Shown piece after piece: positions 32,283 to 41,955 of a stretch of DNA of 64,000 nucleotides. How positions within the stretch are numbered: the first letter of the stretch is position 1; every line of letters begins with the position of its first letter. Source of the DNA: Gemmataceae bacterium (lineage in GTDB: Bacteria > Planctomycetota > Planctomycetia > Gemmatales > Gemmataceae); NCBI GenBank assembly GCA_009697105.1, contig SIAQ01000003.1, positions 1 to 64,000 of the forward strand. Direction: 5' to 3'. The notes beneath the pieces were generated by a model. That model was not told where the DNA came from and did not search any database. It worked only from the letters and a program-made list of their open reading frames with translations. Made by a program: the position numbers and the translations under genes.

Positions 32283-34835
32283 ATGAAAATGCACCGTCTT
32301 TATTTCGCGGTCGTCGCGTTCGGGTTGCAGCTGCAGGCGGGTTTTACCTTGGCGCAATCGCCAGTAGCCGTGCCGCGACTCAACCATGTCATGCCAATGG
32401 GCGGGCAGGCCGGCTCGACATTTGAACTCAAGGTCATTTGCCAGGACGCCGAGTTAGAAGGGCTCCACTTCAACTTCCCCGGCGTCACCGCGGTTTCCGC
32501 CGGCAGCGAGAAAACGACGATCCCGACGCCGATTCCGATGAAGAAGGTTGTCACGCCGAAAACGCCGCAGGGCTTGGTCACGCACCGCTTCAAGGTCACG
32601 CTCCCCGCCAACGCGCCGCTTGGCATCCAAGACGTGCGCGTTGTGAGCAAGGGCGGCGTCAGCAATCCGCGCGCGTTCGTCGTCAGTGATACCAAGGAAT
32701 TCGTCGAGGAAGAACCCAACGACGACGTGCCGAAAGCCCAGCGCATCGAACTCAACTCGACCGTAAACGGCGTTATCCTCACGCCGACCGACGTCGATTA
32801 TTACGTTTTCGCCGGCAAGAAAGGCCAGCGCGTCGTATTCGCCTGCCTATCGACCAGCATCGACAGCCGACTGCAGACGATGCTTCAGGTTTACGGCGCC
32901 GACGACAGCTATCTCGGCAGCAATCGCGGCTATTCTCAAAACGACGCCGTCTTCGACGCCACGCTCCCCGCCGACGGCGACTATTACGCCCGCGTCTTCT
33001 CGTTCTCCTATACCCAGGGCGGCATCGATAACTTCTACCGCTTGACCGTGACCACCAATCCCTGGATCGACGCCGTCTTCCCGCCCGTCGTCGAACCGGG
33101 CAAGGAGTCCAAAGTCACGGTCTATGGCCGCAATCTGCCCGGGGGCAAGCTCGACTCCAGCATCGTACTCAATGAACGTGTGCTCGAAAAGCTCGAAATC
33201 ACCGTGAAACCCAGTTCCGATGCGAGTGCAGGGCAGCGACTCGCCTACAGCGGCTTCGTGGCACCGCCGGGGTCGATGATTGATGGCTTCGGTCTGCGTG
33301 TCAAAGGTCCATCGGGCGAGTCGAATGCCTACCTGATGACCTACGCCTCGGCTCCTGTTGTGCTTGACACCGGCGATAACGATAGCCAGGCCAACGCCCA
33401 GAAAATCAGCGTGCCATGCGTCATCGCGGGTCGCATCGAAAAGAAAGGCGACCAGGATTGGTATGCGTTTACCGTCAAGAAAGGCCAGAAGGTGAACATT
33501 GAGGCGTTCGGCGAGCGCCTGGGTTCGCCCGTCGATCTCTATTTCCAGCTGCGTGACGCGGGAGGCCTGCTCCTGAGCGAGCAGGACGACAACATCGAGA
33601 TCCTGTCGCCGCAGTTTTACACACGAAACGACGATCCGCCGCAGTATCGTTTCGTTGCCACCGCCGATGCAACCTATTATCTCAAAGTGACGACGCGCGA
33701 TGCGTTCACGCTGTCCGGTCCGCGCCATCTCTACACGGTACGTATCACCACGGACGAGCCGGACTTTCGCCTGGTGGCGATGCCACGAAACAGTCTCGCG
33801 CCTGACAGCGTGATATTGAATCAGGGAGGCGGGGCGGCCTTCCAAGTTTACGTTTGGCGACTGGGCGGATTCAACGAAGAGATCACCATCGAAGGCCAAA
33901 ACCTGCCGGCGGGAGTCGCGGTCAGCGCCCAGAAGATTCCGTCCGGCGTCAAAGTCAGCATGCTCGTTGTGCACGCCAATGTTGGCGCCGCCGATTTTGT
34001 CGGCGGCCTGAAGATCATCGGATCGGCGACGGTCGATGGTAAAAAGCTCGTCCGCGAAGTCCGCGCCGCAACGATATCCTGGCCCGTTGCCGCCGTCAAT
34101 ACGCCAACCATCACCCGGCTCGATCGTGAACTCGTTGTTGCGGTCCGCGCCAAGGCGGCATACCAATTGGTTGCCGGTGGCAAAGAGATCGTCAAAGCCC
34201 AGGGCGAAGCAATCTCCATCCCCGTCAAGCTGAATGCGATCGGCGAATTCAAAGGCAGCGTGCAGGTGGCCGCACTTAATCCGCCACCGGGACTCGTGTC
34301 GCAGAGCGCGACCTTAACAATGGCCCAAGCCGGCGGCACGGTGACGCTTGACGCCAAGGCTGTCGCTGGTATCCAACCCGGCAGCTACACGATCTTCTTG
34401 ATCGGGCAGACCCAACCGATCAATCCCAAGGCACAACCCGCCAAGGGCATGGCCGGGCCGCCGAACATCGTGCAGATTTCCACGCCGATTACGCTGATTA
34501 TCGTCCCGAAGCTGCTAGCCAAAGTGACGGCGACACCGCTCGCCGCCAAGGGTAACCTCGGGAAGGACATCGAAATCACCGTCCGCGCCGCCCGCCAGTA
34601 TGACTTGCCGATTGCGTTCAAGGTCGAGCTAATTCTGCCGCCGACCGCCAAGGGCATCAGCGCCAAGGAAGTCACGATCAAAACTGGCGAAGACGAAACG
34701 AAGCTCATCGTGAGCATCTCGCCGCAAGCCCAGGTCGGCGCCGCTCAGGGCCTGACGATCCGTGCGACCGCAATGTTCAACGGTAATATCCCGATCGTCC
34801 ACGAAACCAAGGTGACGCTGTCGATCGCGAAGTAA
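32283..34835 (+). CDS. Secreted PPC-domain repeat protein
   Basis: 850 residues with a signal peptide (1-24, ending TLAQ). It has two pre-peptidase C-terminal (PPC) domains: about 140-245 (EEEPNDDVPKAQRIE, DVDYYVFAGKKGQRV) and about 355-500 (DTGDNDSQANAQKI, DQDWYAFTVKKGQKV). They are separated by an Ig/IPT-like region (PPVVEPGKESKVTVYGRNLPGG) and followed by several beta-sandwich domains. No catalytic domain is visible, so this is likely a structural or binding protein on or outside the cell. It is monocistronic, with ilvD downstream. Confidence 0.8.
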   Translation: MKMHRLYFAVVAFGLQLQAGFTLAQSPVAVPRLNHVMPMGGQAGSTFELKVICQDAELEGLHFNFPGVTAVSAGSEKTTIPTPIPMKKVVTPKTPQGLVTHRFKVTLPANAPLGIQDVRVVSKGGVSNPRAFVVSDTKEFVEEEPNDDVPKAQRIELNSTVNGVILTPTDVDYYVFAGKKGQRVVFACLSTSIDSRLQTMLQVYGADDSYLGSNRGYSQNDAVFDATLPADGDYYARVFSFSYTQGGIDNFYRLTVTTNPWIDAVFPPVVEPGKESKVTVYGRNLPGGKLDSSIVLNERVLEKLEITVKPSSDASAGQRLAYSGFVAPPGSMIDGFGLRVKGPSGESNAYLMTYASAPVVLDTGDNDSQANAQKISVPCVIAGRIEKKGDQDWYAFTVKKGQKVNIEAFGERLGSPVDLYFQLRDAGGLLLSEQDDNIEILSPQFYTRNDDPPQYRFVATADATYYLKVTTRDAFTLSGPRHLYTVRITTDEPDFRLVAMPRNSLAPDSVILNQGGGAAFQVYVWRLGGFNEEITIEGQNLPAGVAVSAQKIPSGVKVSMLVVHANVGAADFVGGLKIIGSATVDGKKLVREVRAATISWPVAAVNTPTITRLDRELVVAVRAKAAYQLVAGGKEIVKAQGEAISIPVKLNAIGEFKGSVQVAALNPPPGLVSQSATLTMAQAGGTVTLDAKAVAGIQPGSYTIFLIGQTQPINPKAQPAKGMAGPPNIVQISTPITLIIVPKLLAKVTATPLAAKGNLGKDIEITVRAARQYDLPIAFKVELILPPTAKGISAKEVTIKTGEDETKLIVSISPQAQVGAAQGLTIRATAMFNGNIPIVHETKVTLSIAK

Positions 34836-34855
34836 ATTCTCGACATCCGGGTAGG

Positions 34856-34938
34856 CAAGCCCAGAGGTGAGGTACTCCGAACCTCTGGGATGATGTCGCG
34901 CCATCCCAGAGGTTCGGAGTACCTCACCTCTGGGCTTG
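34856..34938. repeat. Intergenic palindrome, family D (37-bp perfect arms)
   Basis: Arms 34856-34892 and 34902-34938 are perfect inverted copies with a 9-nt loop, the longest in the window. Each arm contains a nested cccagaggt/acctctggg pair. It ends 29 nt before the ilvD start. A diverged copy lies at 60094-60174. Confidence 0.95.
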
Positions 34939-34967
34939 TTTCAATATCCAATCGCGAGGCCAAGATA

Positions 34968-36641
34968 ATGTCCGACCAACGTCACAGCTTAATCACCACC
35001 GGCGGCATGAGCCGAGCGCCGAATCGCGCGATGCTGCGCGCCGTCGGCTTCCTCGACGACGACTTCGATCGCCCGATGATCGGCGTCGCCAATCTCCATT
35101 CCGACATCACGCCGTGCAACGCCCATCTCAATCGGCTCGCCACCAAGGCGCTCGAAGGCATCCGCGCCGGCGGGGGCGTGGGCCAAACTTTCGGCGCGCC
35201 AACGGCGTCCGACGGCATCATGATGGGCCATCAGGGCATGCGCTACTCGCTCGTGTCGCGTGAAGTCATCGCCGACTCGATCGAAGTCGTCGCCGGCGGC
35301 ATGAATCATGACGGTGTCCTGGCGCTCGGCGGGTGCGACAAAAACATGCCCGGCTGTCTCATGGCGATCGCCCGCCTCAACGTGCCCAGCATCTTCGTCT
35401 ACGGCGGCTCGATCCTGCCCGGCGTCGGCGATGACGGCGATATCGACATTGTCTCCATCTTCGAAGCCGTCGGACGCTTCCAAGCCAACAAGCTCAGTGC
35501 CGAGGGCGTACACAAAGTCGAATGCGAAGCCTGCCCTGGCGCCGGTTCGTGCGGCGGCATGTATACCGCGAACACCATGAGCTCAGCGATCGAAGCGATG
35601 GGCATGTCGCTGCCGTACGACGCCAGCTACCCCGCCGTCTCCGCCGCCAAGGACAGAGAAACGTTCTTAGCGGGAAAACTCTTAGTATCGCTGATCGAGA
35701 AAGGCATCAAGCCACGCGACATCATCACGCGCAAGTCGCTGGAAAACGCTTACACATTCGTGCTCGCGCTAGGCGGCTCGACCAACGCCGTGCTGCATCT
35801 GATGGCGATCGCTCGTGAAGCCGAAGTGGCCTGGACGCTCGCCGACTTCGATCGCCTCGGCGACCACGTGCCCGACCTGGCCGACCTCAAGCCCGGCGGT
35901 AAGTACGTCATGTTCGATCTGCACAAAGCCGGTGGCACGCCCGCAGTCATGAAGGCGTTGCTCGAAGCCGGCTACCTCCACGGCGACTGCATGACCGTCA
36001 CCGGCAATACTCTCGCGGAGAACCTCAAAAACGTGCCCAGCATCTATGCCCGCGAGCAGAAAGTCATCAAGCCGATCAACGCACCAATGCATCCCACGGG
36101 CCATATCATCATTCTCAAGGGCAACCTCGCGCCGGACGGCGCCGTCGCCAAAGTCGCGGGACTCTCGAAGCGCAACATCACCGGACCTGCCAAGGTCTTC
36201 GACGGCGAGGAAGCCTGTTTCGCGGCCCTGCAAGCGCGCGACATCAAGGCGAGCGACATCGTCGTCATTCGCGGCGAAGGCCCGATCGGCGGACCCGGCA
36301 TGCGCGAAATGCTCTCCGTTACTGCGGCGCTCTCAGGCCAAGGTCTCGGCGAACACGTCGGCCTCATCACCGATGGCCGATTCTCCGGCGGTTCGCGCGG
36401 CCTGGTCGTCGGCCACGTCTCGCCGGAAGCATTCGCAGGCGGACCGATCGCGCTGTTGAAAACGGGCGATATCGTCACCATCGACGCGGACAAGAAAGAC
36501 GTGTCGGTCGCGCTCAGCGCCGATGTGTGGGCCAAACGCAAAGCCGAATGGAAGCAACCGCCGCCTCGCGAAAAACGTGGCGTATTGGCGAAGTACGCGA
36601 AGACGGTGAGTTCGGCATCGGAGGGGGCGATAACGTCGTGA
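34968..36641 (+). CDS. ilvD: Dihydroxy-acid dehydratase
   Basis: 557 residues. It dehydrates dihydroxyisovalerate and dihydroxymethylvalerate in valine and isoleucine synthesis. Cluster ligands C50 (DITPCN), C123 ([10 protein letters not shown]) and C195 (GAGSCGG) are in the arrangement of [2Fe-2S] dehydratases, with K124 next to C123 as the usual carbamylated lysine. [21 protein letters not shown] near 480 is the family signature. ATG 34968 is chosen because upstream sequence reads through the palindrome. Together with ilvC it supports a complete branched-chain route; the other pathway genes are not in the window. Confidence 0.95.
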   Translation: MSDQRHSLITTGGMSRAPNRAMLRAVGFLDDDFDRPMIGVANLHSDITPCNAHLNRLATKALEGIRAGGGVGQTFGAPTASDGIMMGHQGMRYSLVSREVIADSIEVVAGGMNHDGVLALGGCDKNMPGCLMAIARLNVPSIFVYGGSILPGVGDDGDIDIVSIFEAVGRFQANKLSAEGVHKVECEACPGAGSCGGMYTANTMSSAIEAMGMSLPYDASYPAVSAAKDRETFLAGKLLVSLIEKGIKPRDIITRKSLENAYTFVLALGGSTNAVLHLMAIAREAEVAWTLADFDRLGDHVPDLADLKPGGKYVMFDLHKAGGTPAVMKALLEAGYLHGDCMTVTGNTLAENLKNVPSIYAREQKVIKPINAPMHPTGHIIILKGNLAPDGAVAKVAGLSKRNITGPAKVFDGEEACFAALQARDIKASDIVVIRGEGPIGGPGMREMLSVTAALSGQGLGEHVGLITDGRFSGGSRGLVVGHVSPEAFAGGPIALLKTGDIVTIDADKKDVSVALSADVWAKRKAEWKQPPPREKRGVLAKYAKTVSSASEGAITS

Positions 36642-36651
36642 TCGCCGCCCG

Positions 36652-36722
36652 CGTTTAGCCGCTCGCCTTTGGCGAGCGCGGCCCTGTACCGTCCGCGCTC
36701 GCCAAAGGCGAGCGGCTAAACG
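36652..36722. repeat. Intergenic palindrome, family C (30-bp perfect arms)
   Basis: Arms 36652-36681 and 36693-36722 are perfect inverted copies with an 11-nt loop. Each arm is again self-complementary (gctcgcc-ttt-ggcgagc). It shares the wording of 2985-3051, with ttt for tgt in the centre. It is in a tandem gap 10 nt after the ilvD stop. Confidence 0.95.
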
Positions 36723-36827
36723 AATCGATTATTTTCTGCTGGCGTTTCTGGCCGTCCGCATGTTACAATCCACCCATCTCAGTCGTCGTATCCACGCCCG
36801 CTTTCACGTTCTCGGAAAGGACATCTC

Positions 36828-38345
36828 ATGGCATCGCTTCAAAAACTTCTGCTGTCCGCGCCGATCGTTCGGGTGTTGCTGGCGCTCCTCGTGTTGATTG
36901 TCTCAACGAGGGAAAGCGAGGCGAAGAAGATGTTCATTCCGCGGTATTCGTTTAAGATCGATGAGCAGGCGTTGCCGAAAGACCCGCTGTTGCAGGCACT
37001 ACCGGGCACAGTGAAGCTGCCATCGATACTCAACGAGGAGCTTGCGCTCGTTCCGCAATTGATGTTCATGACGCCGCTCGACAAAAAGCTGGAGTTCTTC
37101 AAATCGCAAGAAGAGATGGCCCATGTGCTGGCCAAGATCAACCACCTCAACAAGAAAGAACGCGACGGCTTCTTGAAAGTCTACCTCGCCAAACGCGATG
37201 ACCTGCGCGGCTTGCCGTTCCGCATGGGTGACGATTGCAAAACGGACGAGAAGCAAGCGTTCCTCTTCGGCCGCGCCGTCGCTTTCGTGCAACTAGCATT
37301 GCAAACCTCTCATGAAACTTTGCTTGAAGAACATGTAAAAAGTCAGCCAAAGGATGCGAGCCAAAAGGAACTCGACTCGGCGTTGAAAAAAATGGACGAT
37401 AATGCCCGATCGAAACAGTTTTGGCAGGACTTGAGTGCCAAGACGTTCGCGGTTTGGCTCAAGGAAAATGCGCCCACGGTACAGCAATCGCCCGATGCCA
37501 TCGATCGCGCCGTCGTGGCGGCACTCATGCAAATGATCACGCCGAAGCACGCAGCGTACAAGACAGGGATGGTGCGTTACTTGGCCACGATCAAACAACC
37601 CGATGCCACGGCGGCGCTGGTGAAGCTTGCAATCTATCCGCCGGAAGCGAATGTGCGCACGGCAGCGATTGATGCCTTGAAATCACGCCCGTACAGCGAC
37701 TATTCCAATGCCGTGATGGCTGGTTTCCGCTATCCATTGCCTGTGATTTCCAAACGAGCCGCCGACGTGCTTGTTCAGACGAAAAACACGTCGGTTCTCG
37801 ATGATCTGGTAACCGTGCTTACGGAACCCGACCCGCGAGCGCCGAGGACAAGAAACGTTGACGGAAAGCATGTTTCCGTTGTGCGCGAGATGGTGCGCAT
37901 CAACCATCATCACAATTGCCTGATGTGCCATGCGCCGAGCAATACGCCCGATGTTCCGCAAGGCGTCCTGACGGCGCCGGTCGCATTGCCGAGCGACGCC
38001 CTACCCTCCGCAGTCCACGGCTACGGCAGCGGATTATCGCCCGACATCTTCGTACGGACCGACATGACCTACCTTCGGCAAGATTTCTCGGTAATGATGA
38101 ACGTGGAGAATGCGAAGCCGTGGCCTGAAATGCAGCGATTCGACTTCTTCGTCCGCACACGCGACGTCACACCGGCGCAGGCAGCCGAGGCCACGAAGCT
38201 ATTGGCAACGCAAACGCCGTCGAACCACGCCGCGGCCCAGTACGCCCTGCGCGAACTGACTGGGCAAACGCCGACGAACCCGTCGCCAAGCTCGTGGCGG
38301 AAGATCATTGCCGCGAGGCAGGAACGAATCGATCCTTATGTGTAG
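36828..38345 (+). CDS. Exported HEAT-like protein with CxxCH motif
   Basis: 505 residues with an N-terminal hydrophobic signal (LLALLVLIVSTRESEA). The middle contains helical repeats of the HEAT type (ATIKQPDATAALVKLAIYPPEAN, trimmed; VRTAAIDAL), and NCLMCHAPS near residues 364-370 is a single heme c-binding motif. The protein is probably periplasmic. I do not recognise a named family beyond this. GGAAAGG precedes ATG 36828, and the same GGAAAGGA leader word occurs before the next gene. Confidence 0.7.
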   Translation: MASLQKLLLSAPIVRVLLALLVLIVSTRESEAKKMFIPRYSFKIDEQALPKDPLLQALPGTVKLPSILNEELALVPQLMFMTPLDKKLEFFKSQEEMAHVLAKINHLNKKERDGFLKVYLAKRDDLRGLPFRMGDDCKTDEKQAFLFGRAVAFVQLALQTSHETLLEEHVKSQPKDASQKELDSALKKMDDNARSKQFWQDLSAKTFAVWLKENAPTVQQSPDAIDRAVVAALMQMITPKHAAYKTGMVRYLATIKQPDATAALVKLAIYPPEANVRTAAIDALKSRPYSDYSNAVMAGFRYPLPVISKRAADVLVQTKNTSVLDDLVTVLTEPDPRAPRTRNVDGKHVSVVREMVRINHHHNCLMCHAPSNTPDVPQGVLTAPVALPSDALPSAVHGYGSGLSPDIFVRTDMTYLRQDFSVMMNVENAKPWPEMQRFDFFVRTRDVTPAQAAEATKLLATQTPSNHAAAQYALRELTGQTPTNPSPSSWRKIIAARQERIDPYV

Positions 38346-38437
38346 CCTCCACAAATGGTAATTCCACTTGTCGCGAATATCATTTCCCGTGAGACCCAGC
38401 GATTTACTTTTTTCAGGTTTTCGGAAAGGATAGCTTC

Positions 38438-39214
38438 ATGTCTCTCCGCATACTCGCAATCGGTATGATTTTTACGTGCTTGGCGTTCCAACCAGCTACG
38501 CTGATCGCGCAAACCAAAGACGCACTAAAGAAAACCGACGAGAAGAAAGACGAACCCGCCAAGTCCGATGAGAAAAAGCCCGATCCCAATAAGGCGGAGG
38601 AAAAAAAAGAGCCCGTCTACACGTTGTTGAAAACGAAATTGAAGACCTACGAAGAGGACCTCGCCAAGATTCGCTCTTCCATGATAAAGGACGTGGAAGT
38701 CGAGGAGAATCGTATTGATGACATCATGGCGAAGTTAGAAAAGGCTCGCATCGATTCCATGAAGCTCAAGGATTTCAAGACCGCGAACGAGATCTTTGGC
38801 CTCGCCAGCAAACTCCGCAGCGAGCGACTGAAGATTCACATGCTCCGCACGGAAATCGATCGCAAAGTCAACCCGACAGGTGGCTTCAACATCCCCGTAC
38901 GAAAGCTCAACGAGGAGGAACGCGTCGGCATCAGCACGAGTGCGCCATCGTCGGTGCTCGCGCAGCAGCTTGGCTTGAAGAAAGATCACGGCATTGTGAT
39001 CGAACGCGTCGAACCGAACTCCGCCGCCGACAAAGCAGGGCTGAAGAAGCACGATGTTCTCGTAAAAATCGACGGCAATCCCGTCGCGGGTAACCCGTTC
39101 GCCCTTCGCAAGCAACTCGCGCAGCTCAAGGCGGACGCCGCTGTTGAGGCGGTCGTGATTCGTGGCGGCAAGGAAGAGACAATCAAAGGTTTCACAGTGC
39201 CGGCGCCGAAATGA
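38438..39214 (+). CDS. Exported PDZ-domain protein
   Basis: 258 residues with a signal peptide (1-24), a Lys/Glu/Asp-rich stretch (25-60), a predicted helical coiled region (about 60-145), and a C-terminal PDZ domain (about 165-255) with GIVIERVEPNSAADKAGLKKHDVLVKIDG. There is no protease domain, so it may be an adaptor. It lies 92 bp downstream of the CxxCH gene, and both have a ttcggaaagga-type leader, suggesting related expression. It is convergent with the second kinase. Confidence 0.8.
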   Translation: MSLRILAIGMIFTCLAFQPATLIAQTKDALKKTDEKKDEPAKSDEKKPDPNKAEEKKEPVYTLLKTKLKTYEEDLAKIRSSMIKDVEVEENRIDDIMAKLEKARIDSMKLKDFKTANEIFGLASKLRSERLKIHMLRTEIDRKVNPTGGFNIPVRKLNEEERVGISTSAPSSVLAQQLGLKKDHGIVIERVEPNSAADKAGLKKHDVLVKIDGNPVAGNPFALRKQLAQLKADAAVEAVVIRGGKEETIKGFTVPAPK

Positions 39215-39236
39215 TGGGCGATGCATGATAGCAGGA

Positions 39237-40895
39237 TCATCCGCCTAAAAACCACGAGATGGCAGTGCCGACGAGGGCGACGAGGACGACGAGGCAGACG
39301 AGGCCGACGAGAACAGGGGTCCAGGCGGACAACTTAGCTTTGAGAATGCCAAACACGTAGCGTAAATTGACACGCCAAGCAGAATCCTCACCTTTATTCT
39401 CTTCCTGTTTCTGCTTTGCGCATTCCCGTTCGATTTCTCTGGTCTTATTGCCCCGAGAACTGGCTGTCTTTTGGTCCGCGATCTTTTTGGTCATCTTGCT
39501 CATCGCGGCGCCTTGAAACTCTTTGAACGTTGCCAATGCGCGAAACCCTTCCTCGGGGTTTTGGCTGACCCGGACCGTCGGCTTGATGGTGCCGTCGGAG
39601 AGCATTTTCTTCAGTTGGGGCGTGGTGTAGCGGATCGTGGTGATCGTGCCCGAAGCGTTTACCTTTTGAATGTACCAGGTGTTTGGATCGAGTACCACGC
39701 CAGCGGATTTCACGAAATCAACATCGGCCCGCGATTTGGCGACGGTTGTCGAAATGAGACTGGTTCTCGCCAACTCGTCGCAATCGCTTTCGCGGATGGT
39801 GTTGGCAGCGCTCTGGGTGGTGAAAGAGATGTCCGCGGACGCCAAATCCAGGCCTTCAAGGTCGGCGACCAATTCGTCGCAGCTTTGGTAGCGATTCTTC
39901 ACATGCTTGGCTGTCATTTTGAGTAAGAACAGATCCAGCCGTTCCGGTACGTCGGAGTTGGCCTGGCGGGCGGGTGTAAACGTGCCCGATTCCTTGGCCT
40001 TGAGTACGTCAATCAGCGTGCGACCGACAAAGGGCGGCTGCCCCGTTAGGAATGCGTAGAGCGAACAACCCAGGGCATAGATATCGGAACGCCCGTCTAT
40101 TTCTTTGGCATTGCGCGCCTGCTCCAACGGCATGTACCACGGCGTGCCGACTGCGTGCCCCGTCTGCGTTAACGACATATCATCGTCGCTCAGCTTCACC
40201 ATACCCAAGTCGGCGACTTTCACGATGCCCCTTTTTGTGAGCAATATGTTTTCCGGCTTGATGTCGCGATGCACGACCCCTTGGCTGTGGGCATAGGCGA
40301 GCGCTTTGGCGCAGTCAATCGCGATGCGAATCGCGTCGGCGACCGGGAATCGCTTGAGCTGATTCAGCCATTTCTGCGTGTTACTCCCAGACACATATTC
40401 CATCGCGACGTAGTGGCAACCTTCGGCAAAATCTACCGCGTACGCCTGGATAATGTTCGGATGGTCCAGCTGGCCCATCACCTGGCCTTCGCGACGAAGT
40501 CGCTCGACCAATTTCGGTATCTTCGCGACGTGCGGGAACAGTATCTTGAGAGCGACGATACGATTGTTGAAACTCAGCTGCCTCGCCTTGTAGACGGCGC
40601 CCATCGCGCCTTCGCCAAGCTTTTTGATGAGTTGAAAGTCGCCCAGTTTAAGAATATCCTTACCCAGCACTTGGGAGGGCGACAGTTCGGTAAGATTCGA
40701 CGGACCGCCCGTAGGCGCATCGGATACTACGCGTGTGGAACCGAGCTCATTCCACCGGGGATCGTTTTCTTCAGGCGTGGTAGTATCGCCGTTTCGCACG
40801 AGCTTGCTCTCAGATGTTGATGGAGAAATCGTACCGACACTGAGTTCGGTCCGACGCTTTGCTGAACCCAATTTCGCAGGCACCTGTGTTTCCAT
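39237..40895 (-). CDS. Ser/Thr protein kinase with GYF-like domain and C-terminal anchor
   Basis: 552 residues. Kinase domain about 86-355: GEGAMGAVY (94-102), VALK (K117), HRDIKPEN (209-216). The metal-binding loop is DLG (229-231) rather than DFG, and the activation segment has GTPWYMPLEQ with P for the usual S. Residues about 400-455 begin WYIQKVNASGTITTIRYTT, a GYF-2-like pattern seen in other planctomycete proteins. A single membrane helix at about 525-548 ends the protein, so the kinase domain is cytoplasmic on a C-terminal anchor. ATG 40895 has AGAGGG upstream. Confidence 0.85.
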   Translation of the reverse strand: METQVPAKLGSAKRRTELSVGTISPSTSESKLVRNGDTTTPEENDPRWNELGSTRVVSDAPTGGPSNLTELSPSQVLGKDILKLGDFQLIKKLGEGAMGAVYKARQLSFNNRIVALKILFPHVAKIPKLVERLRREGQVMGQLDHPNIIQAYAVDFAEGCHYVAMEYVSGSNTQKWLNQLKRFPVADAIRIAIDCAKALAYAHSQGVVHRDIKPENILLTKRGIVKVADLGMVKLSDDDMSLTQTGHAVGTPWYMPLEQARNAKEIDGRSDIYALGCSLYAFLTGQPPFVGRTLIDVLKAKESGTFTPARQANSDVPERLDLFLLKMTAKHVKNRYQSCDELVADLEGLDLASADISFTTQSAANTIRESDCDELARTSLISTTVAKSRADVDFVKSAGVVLDPNTWYIQKVNASGTITTIRYTTPQLKKMLSDGTIKPTVRVSQNPEEGFRALATFKEFQGAAMSKMTKKIADQKTASSRGNKTREIERECAKQKQEENKGEDSAWRVNLRYVFGILKAKLSAWTPVLVGLVCLVVLVALVGTAISWFLGG

Positions 40896-41421
40896 GCAAC
40901 CCTCTAAGCGGCTAATCATCTTAACGCCGACGGCGTCATGCTTCGCAAATCCATCGCGAAGAATGGTGGTTCTTCCACATTCCTCCTAAGCCGCATGAAG
41001 TATAGCACAGCCTTTTCCGAGAACGGTCGGTTTCGCCCGCATAAACCGAAAAACCGGCAACTTCCGTCAAAACCACCGATCATGCATTCGTTGGCGCGAC
41101 CTGCATTGATAATTCTACCAGAAGAATGAACGAGCTACCAATCAGGACAACTTTGACGCCACCCTCAAAAGTCGATTTCCGAGGCTGAAGCGTAAGCGAG
41201 GCGGCCTGAATGCCTCGCTTACGCTTCAGCCCCCGACGGAAAATCGACTTTTGATGGGCGCGTCAACTTTGTTTCAACAATCCATTTGCGAAATTGACCG
41301 GCATTCTGACCAAGAGACATGTGCATGAGCGCAAATATTGGGTCGTTTTTCAAGACTACAGATGAGGATGCGAATATATCCAAGCGGATTTCGGCAGCCG
41401 CCACCTGATTGGTGATCCAAT
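40896..41421. other. Gap upstream of the kinase gene
   Basis: 526 bp. It holds the large palindrome at 41167-41252. A GTG-started 61-codon frame on the minus strand (41219-41404) begins 17 nt after the lipoprotein stop but ends inside the palindrome and has no recognisable motif, so I do not call it. The kinase promoter must lie between about 40900 and 41160; nothing clear is visible. Confidence 0.5.
41167..41252. repeat. Intergenic palindrome, family E (two nested pairs)
   Basis: Inner arms ggctgaagcgtaagcgaggc (41183-41202) and its inverse (41212-41231) are perfect; outer arms aaaagtcgattt (41167-41178) and aaatcgactttt (41241-41252) are also perfect, with a short unmatched step between. 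A related, degraded copy is at 23656-23738. Confidence 0.9.
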
Positions 41422-41865
41422 CTATTTTGACATCAGCTTGACATCGAAGGTAATTGACCGACTATTTGGCTCGACGTTCAAGACCAGGCCGCTCGATCTT
41501 GCGTTTTGGTATTTTTGCGGCAGAAAGCTGATAACTGGCTTGCCTTCCATATTTGGCGCGGATTGCCAACAGTCGACGCGAAGGAGGTACTTACCAGGAA
41601 GTAGGCCATCGCCAGGCATAAAGGTTTTGACCTTGTAGCTCCCCGCCGCATCAAATTCCGCCGTGCCAGGTCGCGAAAGTCCTTGCGTGTGGTCTGGGTC
41701 CGACGTGAAATAGATGAACCCTGGCCCGGGCACTTTGGCGCCGTCCACGGTCACGGTTCCCTGCACTGGAATGCACTGCGGCGAATTCGAGCAGCCAGGC
41801 AACAAGTTCACGACAAACAACATGATCGTCCAAACAAGGCGCTGCCCAGCATGATTCGCGAGCAT
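41422..41865 (-). CDS. Planctomycete-type lipoprotein with regulatory-like beta domain
   Basis: 147 residues. The signal ends in LLPGCSNS, a lipobox (C at about 25). The remainder, CIPVQGTVTVDGAKVPG onward, matches the small beta-sandwich (carboxypeptidase-regulatory-like) proteins that often follow DUF1559 genes in planctomycetes. GGGGG lies before ATG 41865. It lies 90 bp downstream of the frameshifted DUF1559 gene on the same strand. Function unknown. Confidence 0.8.
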   Translation of the reverse strand: MLANHAGQRLVWTIMLFVVNLLPGCSNSPQCIPVQGTVTVDGAKVPGPGFIYFTSDPDHTQGLSRPGTAEFDAAGSYKVKTFMPGDGLLPGKYLLRVDCWQSAPNMEGKPVISFLPQKYQNARSSGLVLNVEPNSRSITFDVKLMSK

Positions 41866-41955
41866 TGAAAAACCCCCTTGCGGATGGATCAGAATTCACA
41901 CGCCCGTTCGCAATCGTTTCAGAGCTTCCGGCTCTGAAGATCAGACTTTCGGGAA

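Noticed and set aside
32847-34166. 439-codon frame antisense to the PPC gene
   Set aside because: Composition typical of reverse-strand shadows; the plus strand has a signal peptide and PPC domains.
41219-41404. 61-codon frame downstream of the lipoprotein
   Set aside because: GTG start without a good ribosome-binding site, ends in the palindrome, no motif.
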